From Sclerotiophoma versabilis (lineage: Eukaryota > Ascomycota > Dothideomycetes > Pleosporales > Didymellaceae): a stretch of DNA of 64,000 bases. The notes beneath the pieces are model-generated. The model ran no database searches. It was not told where the DNA came from and was given only the letters and a program-made list of their open reading frames with translations. Numbering within the stretch: the stretch's first letter is position 1; every line of letters begins with the position of its first letter. The stretch covers positions 1,612,001-1,676,000 of the forward strand of contig JAAROD010000029.1 in the NCBI GenBank assembly GCA_012274445.1, read 5' to 3'. Position numbers and translations under genes: made by a program. Positions 31,763 to 42,773 of the stretch are shown here, one piece after another.

Positions 31763-33307
31763 TCAGTCTGACCAATTGTCATACCATTCCGGATATCCAC
31801 ACATCTCATTGAATTCCTGCAGGCTCACGTTGCGAAACTCAAACTCATCCGAGTCATCTTCGTACATCGTTTGTGGCCTTGTAATGCGCCCTCGAATGTT
31901 CTGTCTCGATGTGCCTTCTCTCTTGTTCGCATAGAATTCCTTCTTCTTTTTAGAACCCCAGGTTTTGAGCGCCTTTTTGTGCCACAAACACCACAAAACC
32001 ACCTCTCTAGCCGCAAGGGTGTCTTCCACAGAGTCATGACCGTGCTTGCCATTGTCCTGCACTGTAATCCCAAGAAGCTCCTTGCACAGCATTTTCAGAC
32101 CCCATTCTCGCTTGACACCTGTCCCCACAGCTGTCTTAGCTAGTATCGAGGAGTCGACTATCAGTCCGTGGCGGATGCCCAACGCCTCAAGGTCATAGTG
32201 GAGTGCATGGCCGACTAGAATCGTTCGAGAGTCCATGTAGTCGAAGAGGTTTGCACGTGCTATTGTCGAACCCTTTAGCGCATGGCCGAGAACCACCGCT
32301 TCCGCCATGGACCTTGCAGTGATACCACTCCACTGTGTGCGCCAGTCTGTTACTTTACAAATTGGCTCAACAAGTGTATCAATTATAAGTTCACCCGTGA
32401 GAAAGTCGACGGCTGAGAGACGAGCGAGCTCTGAGGTGGTGCCTTTGAGTCCAGTTCCAACCATCTCGCAGTCGAGCACTATCACCTGTCTCTTGGGAAC
32501 AGTCGGGTCGTGGGCAGGTGAAGATTTGTGGTCTGGCGTCCAAAAGACTTTGTCTACACGGATTAAGGAAGAGACCTCAGGCCTCGGTACGAGGGCTTTC
32601 AGCGCTGTCATGGTGGATGCGTGTTTTGCAGTGGGAATCATCGACCATCTCGTATCCCACCTGAATAACGATACACGTGCTGAGGTTTCGATGTTCTTGC
32701 GGGGGGTTGGCTGTGTAGGTTCTGGTGCACTGAGAGCCTTGCTGTGAGGCGCAACGCTCTGAGAGCTCTGCACTTTCGGCCCAACAGCTTTAGAATTACG
32801 CACCCCGGCTTTGTTGCCAGATGTAGTTTCAGTTCTACCGGGAACCACAGGCTGCGCATCCTTGGCGGTGTCATCTGCTGGGCGCTGTCCACCAGGCGTT
32901 GCAGCTACCACAGTGTTTTGTACCGTGATCAATGGCACTTTCCTCTGATGAATCGACGAGCCTAGGTGCTGCGCTCGTGCTCGCGAAGTTTTGAACACCT
33001 TTCTGCACCCGGGAGCTGTACAAACAAACGACGGCCCATTGACTTTCGACGGACTAGCCAGTTTGATCGAAGGAGCTGCAACATTCTCTGTGCCTGTTGT
33101 AATTGGTGTAGTATGAACTGTTGAAGATAAGTGTGCCGCAAGCGCAGCACTCGAAAAGCATGTCTTTTTGCACCTAGGTTTAGTACAAAGGAAAACATGG
33201 TTAGTGGATCGGCAATGATCTTTTAACGCACGTAGAGTAGCGAATGCACTTTTGCAGTGATTGCAATGATGTGGCTTTGCGGCAGGTGCTGTAATGTCTG
33301 AAGTCAT
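31763..33307 (-). CDS. C2H2 zinc-finger DEDDh 3'-5' RNA exonuclease (REXO/REX4-like)
   Basis: An intronless 514-codon frame with ATG at 33307. Three Cys2His2-type fingers occur in the N-terminal 120 residues (CNHC...H, CTKPRCKKTC...H, CTAPGCRKVF...H). After a disordered linker the exonuclease domain spans about 273-442 with the full DEDDh signature: D279 and E281 in VIVLDCEMVG, D372 in GHALHYDLEAL, H424 and D429 in HGHDSVEDT. REX-type exonucleases trim the 3' ends of rRNA, snRNA or tRNA precursors in the nucleus. The linkage of several C2H2 fingers to a REX exonuclease is known in filamentous fungi; substrate choice is not predictable. The frame ends in an acidic tail (YDNWSD). Confidence 0.85.
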   Translation of the reverse strand: MTSDITAPAAKPHHCNHCKSAFATLRALKDHCRSTNHVFLCTKPRCKKTCFSSAALAAHLSSTVHTTPITTGTENVAAPSIKLASPSKVNGPSFVCTAPGCRKVFKTSRARAQHLGSSIHQRKVPLITVQNTVVAATPGGQRPADDTAKDAQPVVPGRTETTSGNKAGVRNSKAVGPKVQSSQSVAPHSKALSAPEPTQPTPRKNIETSARVSLFRWDTRWSMIPTAKHASTMTALKALVPRPEVSSLIRVDKVFWTPDHKSSPAHDPTVPKRQVIVLDCEMVGTGLKGTTSELARLSAVDFLTGELIIDTLVEPICKVTDWRTQWSGITARSMAEAVVLGHALKGSTIARANLFDYMDSRTILVGHALHYDLEALGIRHGLIVDSSILAKTAVGTGVKREWGLKMLCKELLGITVQDNGKHGHDSVEDTLAAREVVLWCLWHKKALKTWGSKKKKEFYANKREGTSRQNIRGRITRPQTMYEDDSDEFEFRNVSLQEFNEMCGYPEWYDNWSD

Positions 33308-33829
33308 ACCGAGAGGTAGTGTTCCTGTGTGTGAACGTTTCGTGACGGCGCCGTTGAGCTGACAATAGTGTTTTGCAGTGAATTGAAGGTAGGAGTAATG
33401 TATGAGTGAGGAGAGACGAAAAGGAAGTTCTTACCCAGCACCATAGGATTGGCCATCCGTGCCGCAATCATGGCTGTGCATCGTTCACTTCACCAGAGGG
33501 AGCACTGTAAGCGCTTGCCTCAATCCAAGCGGCCAATCAGCAGCGACCACATCACTATGCCTCAGCCCCATGCAGAACCTTGAACATCAGTCCCATACAT
33601 TCCATTGATCCTGAACTGCTTTTGTACCAGGCCTTGCGGCTATACACCCAGCCTTATCTGGTTGACGCCGGTACGTTTGCGACAAGTTCCTCAAGCAGCG
33701 CTCATCCAACGAATGGACGAGCGATCGATTGTTATTAACCACGTCTCTAACAACATCTAAGAAACCTATTGCCACCTTAGCAACGTTCAATGTGTTGTAT
33801 CAGACGCCAATCCTTTAGCTGCAGCTTTC

Positions 33830-34673
33830 TCAGCCTTGCTCCTTGAGTATTTTTCCATGTTCATTCTCCCCCTCCACACCCATTACAACCTTTGGCCCCC
33901 TCCTCACAAAGTTCTTTTCTCCCTGCTGCACAAAACCAACATGCATATACACTTCCCTAGACATGGCCGAAGCCTCCAAATACATTGGCGTAGGCGGCTT
34001 TTCAGCATCAGCCTGTTTGATTGCCCAATCCAACAACCTCTTTCCCACACCCCTACCCTGCCACTTCGGCCACGTGATAAGCATCGCAAGATACCAATGC
34101 GGTTCTGGCAACACCTTACTCCTAATTTCATCATCTCTTGCATGGCCCCCGCTCCAAGCCTCGTCATCAACGTGCGCAAACAATTCATCAACGTCAGCGT
34201 CGGACCAACCCATTTTCTCCTGCCAACCATAAAAGGTAATAGCAGAGCGGCGGAAGGGATTATGCACCGGGAGCTCGGGGCCGGCCCAGGCAGCTACGCC
34301 GATGATGGCACTGGTAGGAATGTGAACAGCTTTGATCCAGTGCATACCAGGCTGGGAGAATGAGGGTTGGATGGTTTTAGCGAGGCGTTGGACGCGGATT
34401 TCTTTTGCTGGGCGCAAGTGAAGTGGCTCTTTCTTTGCAATTGAGGCTTCGGAGAAGCATGCGTAGACGCCTTCAGCCTGGTGAATTGTCAAATACTTGA
34501 GAAAGACGAGGGGCGTGATTCCGTTAACTTACGATCCAGTAGGCATCTCTCTCCTCAGCGACTTCGATCTTGATCTCGGTCGCGGCTAGTCGGTTTGCCT
34601 CATCAACTGGCATAGTTAGGCGGCTGCTCTCTACCGCAGGGACGTTGATGGAGTCCTTATGTTGCGAAGCCAT
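33830..34673 (-). CDS. GNAT-family N-acetyltransferase
   Basis: Two exons, 34673-34533 and 34477-33830, with a 55-base intron (GTAAGT to CACCAG), give 262 residues. ATG at 34673 was chosen because the upstream extension starts only with GTG. The acetyl-CoA-binding motif A is clear in the second exon: a strand LAMLITWPKWQ followed by the pyrophosphate loop QGRGVGKRLLDWA. Further on MYLEASAMSREVYMHVGF forms the usual motif B strand-turn-helix. This layout fits acetyltransferases acting on small molecules, amines or protein N-termini; the acceptor is unknown. It is not fused to another domain. Confidence 0.8.
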
Positions 34674-35300
34674 ATTAATATTCAATATATTTTTGAAAAC
34701 AACTTTCGGAGCAGTCACAGGTATATACTTAGAGAGGTGAATGCCACGTTGAGAAGTCGAGAAGTCAGATCACAGGCAGCAGTCAATAATGCATATGGAT
34801 AGCTCTGGAAGAGTAGAAGATGAGCGCTTGGCACACGGGCACTACGCCGTATCGAGCAGCCGCTTACTGTAAATCCTTAGGACTCGTTGGTTTTACATCT
34901 GGTCGTGAATTCTGAATCCCACCTTATGCTTGTTACGGAATGGATCACTTTCAGGGTAGACTGACTTAGCGGTATGAATAGTTCTGTATTATCATTAGAC
35001 TACGTTGCGAATGTAGATTTTGTGGGTATACGCGATGTCAGAGCAGGATGCGTACGTTCAAGCAGCCCCAGTGGGTGAGTGTCGTCGCATAGTTATATGT
35101 AGCCGAAGCCCGTGGAACGAGTAACTGTCGCCCAATGCGACAACGCGAGCAAATGCGAATAGCAAGAGGCAGAAAATCGCCAGTTTGTGCAGGACGCAGC
35201 GTCAACCGTGACGCCAGGGGTATCAAACGCCTTCAATGCAATAAGTCGTGCATCGTAAAAGAAATGTCATGTCATAATCTTGATCATGAGGAACAGCCAC
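34674..35300. other. Intergenic region, nothing recognised
   Basis: Contains the promoter of the acetyltransferase gene on the left and the 3' flank of the glycosyltransferase gene on the right. Open frames are 60-75 codons and without motifs. Confidence 0.5.
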
Positions 35301-36632
35301 TCAGGGGTTGGAGTGGACGAAGTGGGCGCCTTGGCACGGTGAGTGGGCTTTCTTGAACTCCTTAATTCGGCCCAACATCCATCCTGACACGTATCTCTCG
35401 TCTTCCCGCGGCAGTCGCTGTTCGCCGAGTGTGATGCTGTGCGATAGCCTGCACTCGGCGCCGGTGTATTCGTATTGCAGGCACTTGCTGTCTTTAAAGC
35501 AGGCTCGTTTGCAGTTGTCGAATGACTTGATAGGCATGCCTTTGGTGTGGATGACGTCGTCTGACATATTTGTCCAGTCGTCCGCTTTGCCCTGCAACCG
35601 CGGCTCGATAAGGGTGAACAACTCTTCGAATATCAGCGGTCTCTCAGGATGTTTTCGAGCTTGTTCCCACTGCGAGAGGCCAGTGAAGTCTTCTTCCTGC
35701 AAATGTTGCATCGTCATGATAGCCTCACACCACTGTTCTGGCCCAAATCGTAGTGTAGGGGGCTTGTCGCCGTTGAACAATGGCCAGTATCCGCGGAGAG
35801 GCACTCCACTCTTCTTCAACACTTGCGCCAACATTTCGTCCCCGCAACAAGACTCAGCTACCTTTTCACCAAAGAAGTGCGTGCCCGGGAAGTGGTGGTT
35901 CTCTGCGAACATCCTGCCGCGTGCCATGAGCTTGTCCAGCGCACCTCGCGACAGTATGAAGCCACTACTACCATGTGCAAATGGCGCCTTCTTCTTCGGC
36001 CAAACGGGTGATCCAAGATAGTGCGCCGACTTGGCGTTGAAGTGCGCCAGGAAGCGGTAAAGATTGTCGTAGTTGACATATGTGTCCGTCTCAATGAAGA
36101 GATACCAGTGCGAGTCTGGGCGCAAATACGAGGTCCATTCCATCATAGGCAGGAACTTGTACTTGTCCAGCTTCCAGGCGTCTGGCGACTTGTCTGCAGT
36201 GTCGTTCGCCGCTTGTATGCTATCGTATACGTCGAAATCGGTGTTTTCCCACTTGTATTCGGGGCGAATGTGGGAGAGGGCGTCTACGATATCGAATCCC
36301 TGAAAGGTGGCTTTGCGATCAGAGAAGACGAGCAAGTCCTGTTTACAGCGGCCGAGGCGGTTCAAGTATGCTGGCAGTGTTGTTGTAGCCTCGCCAGCAC
36401 CAATCTTCAAGACTATAGTGACATCTTCCATGACCCCGCTCTTGAAGGGCGAGCATTCTTCTCCAAAGCGGATCTGGGTCTGGGCTGGGCGCGCGGGCGC
36501 GGGCCGGTCTTGGAGGATGTCATAGCCACGTTCGACATACGGTACCAGGTAGAGGACGCACAATATCACGGCTGCGCATAGCAGGCGCAACGGTGTGAAT
36601 CGCACCATGATGGCGGAGGAGCGAAATCCCAT
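35301..36632 (-). CDS. GT31-like Golgi glycosyltransferase (type II membrane protein)
   Basis: An intronless 443-codon frame with ATG at 36632. A short basic N-terminus is followed by one membrane helix at about residues 15-32 (LRLLCAAVILCVLYLVPY), giving a type II topology in the Golgi. The catalytic domain contains the metal-binding region SHWYLFIETDTYVNYDN at about 175-190, where ETD takes the place of the DDD of animal GT31 enzymes, and FAHGSSGFILSRGALDKL further on, typical of beta-1,3-galactosyl or fringe-like transferases. Residues 365-415 have four cysteines spaced like an apple/PAN-type domain (CKRACFKDSKCLQY, then ECRLS). Fungal relatives are largely uncharacterised. The sugar donor and acceptor cannot be told. 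Confidence 0.8.
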   Translation of the reverse strand: MGFRSSAIMVRFTPLRLLCAAVILCVLYLVPYVERGYDILQDRPAPARPAQTQIRFGEECSPFKSGVMEDVTIVLKIGAGEATTTLPAYLNRLGRCKQDLLVFSDRKATFQGFDIVDALSHIRPEYKWENTDFDVYDSIQAANDTADKSPDAWKLDKYKFLPMMEWTSYLRPDSHWYLFIETDTYVNYDNLYRFLAHFNAKSAHYLGSPVWPKKKAPFAHGSSGFILSRGALDKLMARGRMFAENHHFPGTHFFGEKVAESCCGDEMLAQVLKKSGVPLRGYWPLFNGDKPPTLRFGPEQWCEAIMTMQHLQEEDFTGLSQWEQARKHPERPLIFEELFTLIEPRLQGKADDWTNMSDDVIHTKGMPIKSFDNCKRACFKDSKCLQYEYTGAECRLSHSITLGEQRLPREDERYVSGWMLGRIKEFKKAHSPCQGAHFVHSNP

Positions 36633-36957
36633 GGCATGGTGGTGGAGGGATTGGAGATGGCGGGCTCAGTCCTCGCTGCACGCGAGATGAAGCTTAGCCC
36701 GAGCTAGCCGGCCGCTCATCTCGTCACTGGGCCGTGCGTCAATGGCCAACAGCCGGCCTCTCAACCATCCTCCTACTACGACAGAATACCATGCACACAT
36801 ACCGGAGAAATATCTGCTCGTCTAAAATTAGGTTTCGGGTACCTAGCTACAACTCCCTACGACTCGGCCTACTCCTCCCCTTCCCCTGTTCAATCCAATT
36901 CCAACCCACACTTGTCTACGCCTTTCAGATACCGTACTCGTCAGATGGCTCACGTAA

Positions 36958-37720
36958 CTATTGAAATCTCTCCACAACAGCATACATATCTCGCAGAACA
37001 TCCATACGTTCGCATCCGCCCTGCGTTTCGAACTGCTTGATGGTAGCCTCTGGCTCTCGAACGTCCGTGCATTCCATCTCCCATAGCTCCAACGGGCGAG
37101 ACCAATTGGCCTTCTTCTTAGAATCTAAGACCATATCGCGAATGTGGGATGCAACTGGATCAAGGATGTCTAGGGAGCTGTCCTCGCTGCTATCTCCAGA
37201 CATAGCGGTTGCAGACTCGACAACAGAAACATCAGCTGGAGGCTTGCAACTTTTCTGAACTATTGTTAACTGCTGTCTCCTCCAATGTTTGCGTTCGAGG
37301 TCGTCCGTGTCTTCACAGAGGAAAGCATCACCCGCTGTAAACTTGGTGCAGCAGGCCTCATCCGGGTTGAACGTGCATCTTGCTTCTTGACTCGTTTTTC
37401 AGCTTCGCCCAACGTGAGAGTGTAGATGTCATCAGCCTACGAGTTCCGCACAGCTCTACCGTTGGTCTCCATACACGGCCTTGCGGAACTGGGCAGTTGA
37501 TTGATGTCAACGCCTACTAGGATGTCTTCCCAAGAGCTGGTGATGCGAGAAAAGCGTCGCTTGCTTTCTAATCGGTTGCTCTCGTCGTACGTGCAGGTAT
37601 GGAAGTGTGGATTGGGTGGCCATTTCGAGTGGACCTAGTAAATCTGACAGGCGATTCGGGGATCTCATGCTCAATATCTTTATCGTCGAGTTCGTTCCTC
37701 AGGGGCCTCTTGGAAGCCAT
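36958..37720 (-). pseudogene. Decayed or unresolved multi-frame gene
   Basis: Three successive frames on this strand look like parts of one protein. First, from ATG 37720, a 50-codon piece (ASKRPLRNELDDKDIEHE). Second, in another frame from about 37640, text such as HFHTCTYDESNRLESKRRF and WEDILVGVDINQLPSS, crossed by a TAG at 37439-37437, after which DDIYTLTLGEAEKRVKK continues in frame. Third, after a one-base shift, TFNPDEACCTKFTAGDAF and WRRQQLTIVQKSCKPP lead to the C-terminus ending at 36958. No GT-AG introns of normal size join the pieces cleanly. A pseudogene with a stop and at least one frameshift is the simplest reading; a gene with several atypical introns is possible. The family is unknown to me. 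Confidence 0.5.
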
Positions 37721-37844
37721 GTTAAGACTGGGTGATGATAACATATGACACAGGTAGCAAGCATAAGTGAAAAAGAGCTAGCTTGTGCGCGAAGTGGCTT
37801 CAGGTTAGATGACTGTCGATTGTTGTTCGAAGTAGCTGTGTACA

Positions 37845-38251
37845 TCACGAGCTTGTAGGCTTGATTGCTTCCACGAACTTTGCCTTTACACCCCTGAACA
37901 ACTGGTCTTCAATCAATTTCCGGATTATCGGCTGTGCGTTATGTTCCTCGAATGCTGCACGACCGGTATAGCGCTCAAAGAAGTGAAATACTGTTGTGTC
38001 GTCGTTGTCTCGGCAGATGCAGTAGTAAATACAACCGGGTTCAGAAGCTGCAAGACGTGTGGTTTCTGCGTAGACAGCCTCGAGAGCATCTGCATGTTCT
38101 GGATGCGCATAGACCTGCACTGGTAAGGGATAGTCTTTAAAACATACACATCGGGGCTTACCGTGCCGAATACGCAGAACTCGCCCTCTGGCACCGGGGG
38201 CATACCAGCCACGAATTCCTCTTTCTGATACTCTGCTTTGCTGAAGGCCAT
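37845..38251 (-). CDS. Antibiotic biosynthesis monooxygenase (ABM)-domain protein
   Basis: Two exons, 38251-38162 and 38114-37845, with a 47-base intron (GTAAGC to GTGCAG), give 119 residues. The join reads EFCVFGTVYAHPEHADAL, which restores the first beta strand of the fold. ABM domains are about 100-residue ferredoxin-like beta-alpha-beta dimers that act as cofactor-free oxygenases or isomerases on aromatic compounds, or as heme-degrading or stress proteins. Typical features seen here are EPGCIYYCICRDNDDTTVFHFFERY and the helix AAFEEHNAQPIIRKL. The acceptor used is the second of two neighbouring AGs; the first would break the frame. It lies next to the 2-hydroxyacid dehydrogenase on the same strand, 305 bases downstream of it. 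Confidence 0.8.
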
Positions 38252-38555
38252 AACTCATGCGATTTTGTAATTATAGCCTGCTGTAAAGCTTCCGTATGAG
38301 CATATATGCGAATTGTGGAATATCGAAAGCACGATACGCTCTTATAGACGCATACCTGCAATTGTGCCCCACTTGCCGTTCCGCAGCACTTCGACTCATC
38401 CTGAGCAATTGACCTCACATCATCTGCGATTGAACGCAATATCATATGAACAGGATTTTTGCGAAACATTCCAACGTGATGATTTGCTCCATTTGGTGAG
38501 CATTTCAATACACGGGCGTTGCGCAATTCATGCTTACGATAGATCACTTCTGCAC

Positions 38556-39707
38556 TCATTGAAGAACGTGAAGCAGCTCCTTCCCCTCCAGTAGCCTCTC
38601 TAGGTTCTCCGAAGTCTCCTCGTACCAGATTTTCAGTGTGCCTTCTTCCACATAGCCCATGTGTGGTGTCAAGACCACCCTGCTCTTTCCTTCCGCATCC
38701 CAGTCCTCGTTCCGCCACGGGCTGTCTGCTGGTAATGGCTCGATATCAAACACGTCAAGTGCAGCCCCTCCTATTTGTCCCTGGCGGAGTGTGTCGAGAA
38801 GGGCTGATTCGTTCACCAGCGGTCCACGAGACGTGTTTACCAAGAGCCCAGACGGCTTCATCCACTCCAACTCCTGTGTACTCACGATACCTCTTGATCG
38901 CTCGCTGAGCACATAGTGCAATGAGATCACATCTGCCATCTTGAAAACATCCTCCTTGCTGACTACCTTGAATGTCTTCTCGTCCTCGGAGATCATACCA
39001 CCTCCCGTGACCGGCAAACCAGCCTCCTCAGCAAGCTGGTCTGCCTTCTCTTGTGTCAGGTTCGCACTCCAGCATACAATCCTCATCCCGAAAGCAAGTA
39101 CGCCCACCCTTGCCACGTGCGACCCAATTCTTCCTAAGCCTACAAGACCCAAAGTTTTCCCTTGCAAGCCGATTGCCAGTCCAGTCTGCCATGCCTTCAG
39201 TCCGCGCCTCCCCTTGACTATAGCATCATCTGCGGCCACATTTCTGGCAAGTGCCAAGATCAACGCCCACACATGCTGCGTAGTTGGATGCCCACCACCC
39301 TGCTTTACCGGTAGCGAACGCGGAGACTGTCCGCTTCCCTTGCCATCTGTGCGGCCCTTGCCAGGCGCGGCGCAGACAGCTATGCCAAGCTCTTTCATCA
39401 TTGCAAGATCCCAGCTTTCGAACTTTCCGCCTGTTGCGAAGATGACCTTGAGATTCGGGAGCTGACGGAGTAGTTCTGCAGGGAATGGCGTTCGCTCGCG
39501 CATTGTGCTGAGCACTGAGAAGGGTCGCAAGCGCTCGACCAGAGCCTGCCGCTCGGCTTCTGAGGTCTTGGGATGAGCATACGATGGGAGGGTGTCATTG
39601 AAGACTGTGATCCCAACTTGCGAGCTGAGAAGGTGAGAGAAATGCTGCAAGGCCATGTTGTGGTAGTCATCCAGGACGGCGAGCTTGATGGGCTGCGCAG
39701 ATGCCAT
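38556..39707 (-). CDS. D-isomer-specific 2-hydroxyacid dehydrogenase
   Basis: An intronless frame; ATG at 39707 gives 383 residues. The Rossmann NAD(P)-binding fold is marked by TLGLVGLGRIGSHVARVG. Catalytic residues are visible by pattern: Arg in VNTSRGPLVNE, and the His of the His/Glu pair in LTPHMGYVEE. The N-terminal catalytic half has the usual strands (LAVLDDYHNMA, FSVLSTMRERTPFP). The family reduces 2-keto acids or oxidises D-2-hydroxyacids; without fused domains this one resembles the fungal glyoxylate/hydroxypyruvate/phosphoglycerate-dehydrogenase-like group. A Gly/Lys-rich insertion (GKGRTDGKGSGQ) precedes the NAD domain. Neighbour to the ABM-domain gene on the same strand, but separate transcription is expected. 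Confidence 0.85.
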   Translation of the reverse strand: MASAQPIKLAVLDDYHNMALQHFSHLLSSQVGITVFNDTLPSYAHPKTSEAERQALVERLRPFSVLSTMRERTPFPAELLRQLPNLKVIFATGGKFESWDLAMMKELGIAVCAAPGKGRTDGKGSGQSPRSLPVKQGGGHPTTQHVWALILALARNVAADDAIVKGRRGLKAWQTGLAIGLQGKTLGLVGLGRIGSHVARVGVLAFGMRIVCWSANLTQEKADQLAEEAGLPVTGGGMISEDEKTFKVVSKEDVFKMADVISLHYVLSERSRGIVSTQELEWMKPSGLLVNTSRGPLVNESALLDTLRQGQIGGAALDVFDIEPLPADSPWRNEDWDAEGKSRVVLTPHMGYVEEGTLKIWYEETSENLERLLEGKELLHVLQ

Positions 39708-40550
39708 GTTGTAGTGTCTGGATGGTGCAATGGAACAGTAGAGTATCAAGAGATATGATTAGTACGTCGGCAGAATATGGTGGCAGAACGAATATCCCTT
39801 TCGGTTGAGCAGCTCGGCATTTGAGTTATGCGCCTTAAGTTAACCTATGAGGCTAAACGCGCGTGTACCGTTCCTAATAACAACGAACAGTGCTGCTCGT
39901 TCCCATTTCGCCGTTCTTCTTAGTAAAAGCGATCTAGATGTCGCAAATGTCAAACCTGGTTCATCAAGAGGAACACCTTTTCGTTGTATGCACGAAGTAT
40001 GACATCGCACGTTCCGAGAGCGGGGAAACAGGTGGGTCCTCAAAGATGGCGACTACCTTCCCTGGCGTCCCCAAATCCTCCACCTAGGCCACCAAACATC
40101 AACAGCCTTGATACCTTGCTCCATCATATCGAATTCTCGCTGAACGTCAACCATAATACTCTGGAATATGAAGCTATTAATTGCTGTATCATTGATATAA
40201 TGTTTCAAACTCACGTTACGTCGCGTTCGATACCTGGCGTTCTAGCATTATCTCGCTGCAACTGTTCTATACAGTAAGTGGCCACGAGTGGTCCAGCTGC
40301 TCAGCTCAAGGGTTGAAAAGAAATCAGCTCGAGGGGTTAAAAGGAAATGAGGGTCTGAGATCAATGAGAAGTCTCGTATGACACTCAATAGCCACGCAAC
40401 CTGCAAGTAAGGGATGATGTGCTACATGCTTCTTGCATTCCATTCAAAACTACGACAACTGGCCCTTCCTGCGCCGAACCTGGTTCCAAAGCTGTCGTTA
40501 CTTATCTCTTTCTCTTCAGTTCACACTCATTCCTTACCACACAAACCGAA
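39708..40550. other. Intergenic region between divergent genes
   Basis: It separates the minus-strand dehydrogenase and the plus-strand Ser/Thr-rich gene and so should hold both promoters. No further gene is seen. The 100 bases before 40551 are rich in CT and CA. Confidence 0.45.
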
Positions 40551-41773
40551 ATGCATTCAATTACCCTGCTTTTCGGCTTCACTTCAGTCATTTCCCAGCT
40601 ACCACACTCATTCGCTGCCATTCAACAGCTCCCACACGAAATCTACAACGTCACAGCTGTCGAGCCACCCTCGATCGTTGTCACAACTGTAAATTTCACG
40701 ATCACTGACACGATCACTGACACGATCATTGATACAATCACGACAACTGCCACGACCACAACTACTACAGCTGAGACGACAACGCTGCCGCCACCTCCTC
40801 CACCGGTCAGCACGCTCACAGTCATCTATCCGTCATCCGATGCTGCTCCCGTAGAGGTTACGTCCATCAGTCAGGTAGTCACGTCCTACATTCCAGAAGC
40901 GACCTTCTGCGTTGGGCCTGCCCTCTACTTCTCTTCCATTTCTGGAGGACCGTTCTTCAATGGCTCGGCAAATGTCACTCAGTATGTCTCTGGAACGGGT
41001 AGCTGTAGCGTAGAGTACTCCACGACAACGACGACTATCTGCGCAACAACACTTACTGGGCTGGCATCGAAAGTGACGGTATCAGAGTGCGATCAAGAAA
41101 TCACTTTCTCAAGCGAATGTGGCTACAGCCTGGAGACTCCTACACCAACGCCTGCTACAAGTAGCGCGTCTCCACTCATTACGCCTGCGCCAACTGTGCG
41201 AAGGCTGATGACGTACTGGTTTGCTCCCTGGCAGTCACTGACAGCCGGCGAAGTACCTTCCGATGTGGACGTGAAAGTCTGCAAAGTGCTGGATAATGGA
41301 GACATGCAATGTCAGCGGTACCAAGAAGTTTGGGAGGTCATTGTTGTCACATCAACTGTCACGACATCCTTCCCAGTCACTTTCTCGAGAACCTTGTCTG
41401 GGCCGGGCGCTCTGATCTTCGACTCGAGCACGTCATACATCAACAGCACGACCGAGTTCATTAGCTTGTCGAAAACTCTCCGTTTAGAGACGGAAGTGAC
41501 GATCGAGAGTACCAGCACCGGCACGCGTCCAAGATCCACGGTACAAAGTACGGAACGGTATACATCGACCCTGACACTCACTAGGCATCTGGAACATGTG
41601 CCTTCGAAGTAAGTTTATCATTAGATAGTTTTAGAGTTCTGTTAATGTGTTTGCAGCACTCCAGCGCCTACAACTAGTAGCACCGACAGGCCAGAGCCTG
41701 CATCCGGCAGTGCTATGCCAGAGGCCTCGAGCAGCGTCAGTACCAGCAGTAGCAGCGATACCTTGGAGATCTC

Positions 41774-41805
<32 letters not shown>

Positions 41806-41999
41806 CGTTAGAATCCACCCGTGAGGCTGAAACCTCCACTCTGCCCAGTTCAGAGATTCCAAACAGCAGCAACAGCAGTAGTACAGCCGAGCCCACCACA
41901 ACTATCCTGGTAACATCCTTTGTTACTGAACGACGTACCAGCACTGTGACGGGAACACGCTCACGAAGTAGGTCCAGCGCTGTGTCTTCCAGCACCTAG
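40551..41999 (+). CDS. Secreted Ser/Thr-rich, mucin-like cell-surface protein
   Basis: Two exons, 40551-41608 and 41657-41999, with a 48-base intron (GTAAGT to TTGCAG), give 466 residues. ATG at 40551 was preferred over upstream frame opening because it begins a signal peptide (MHSITLLFGFTSVISQ). Then come Thr-rich repeats with a period of four residues (ITDT ITDT IIDT ITTT, about 45-60), a TTTTTT run and a Pro run, all likely O-glycosylated. A middle region has paired cysteines (FCVGPALYF, CSVEY, CATTL, ECDQE, ECGYS), suggesting a small folded domain. The second exon encodes a long Ser-rich tail including an 11-residue Ser run from AGC repeats. The C-terminus lacks a hydrophobic GPI signal, so it may be wall-linked or freely secreted. 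Unknown family. Confidence 0.7.
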
Positions 42000-42773
42000 A
42001 CCGGCTATTCGAAGGATGCAAGACTTTCCAAATCCAGGCGGGTACCCGGTTTGCAACACACTGAACTGAAAAAAATCTCGCGGGGCGAAGCCATCAGCCA
42101 AGTAGAATGAATACCGAAGACGAAAATAGATCAATCTTGATTTGCTCCATTCCATGGGTCACTTTTGTGTGCACGTCGCTTCGCACTGGGCGTGAAATTG
42201 ACAGACATGTGCAGTGTCAAGACTACAGTTCAATCCATAAAATGACTATGATCATGGTTTCTCGTCTTTCTTCTTTGCACTCTCGCCCTCGGCAAGTAAT
42301 CTAGTCGCGACGCATCGTGATGCTTCTCCAACGGCGGTTATTCTTCCCGCTACGAGTAAGCTGTATTCCTCTGCTTTTGCCGAGGACTTGGTGGGTTGAT
42401 AGCGTAGCCGAGCAGATGGGGGAGTGGCGAGTAGGTCGAGGGTATGACTCGCGTATCGGTAAGGTTGTGGTTGTGGGATGGATAGTGTGCGGGCTGATGG
42501 TTTTGCAAGCGGCGAGGAACTTTGTGAGAAATGCGTGGGCTATGGGTTAGTAGTGTCGGGTGACTGTCGTGAGGTAGTGTGGATGGTTGTAACGATAGGT
42601 GGGAAACTTGTGGGCGAAGACGGGTTAAGGGGGGGGGGGGGCATGGAGAGATGCTGTTCTACATCTACATGCAAAGGAGCCGTGCAGTGGGAGTGATGCG
42701 ATGCATGTATGAAGCCGCCGTCTATCTGGGTATCAAATGCAGTGTTCTATGTACAGTAGCCCAACCCCCCATC
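42000..42773. other. Intergenic region with a G homopolymer
   Basis: No gene recognised in 770 bases. A run of 13 G lies at 42629-42641. The remaining sequence is G-rich on the plus strand in its right half (42380-42660). Overlapping frames of 60-80 codons have no motifs. Confidence 0.5.
42629..42641. repeat. Homopolymer run of 13 G
   Basis: Thirteen consecutive G bases, preceded by TTAA and followed by CATGG. It is intergenic, between the 3' ends of two convergent genes. Length may vary between isolates or be an assembly artefact. Confidence 0.8.
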
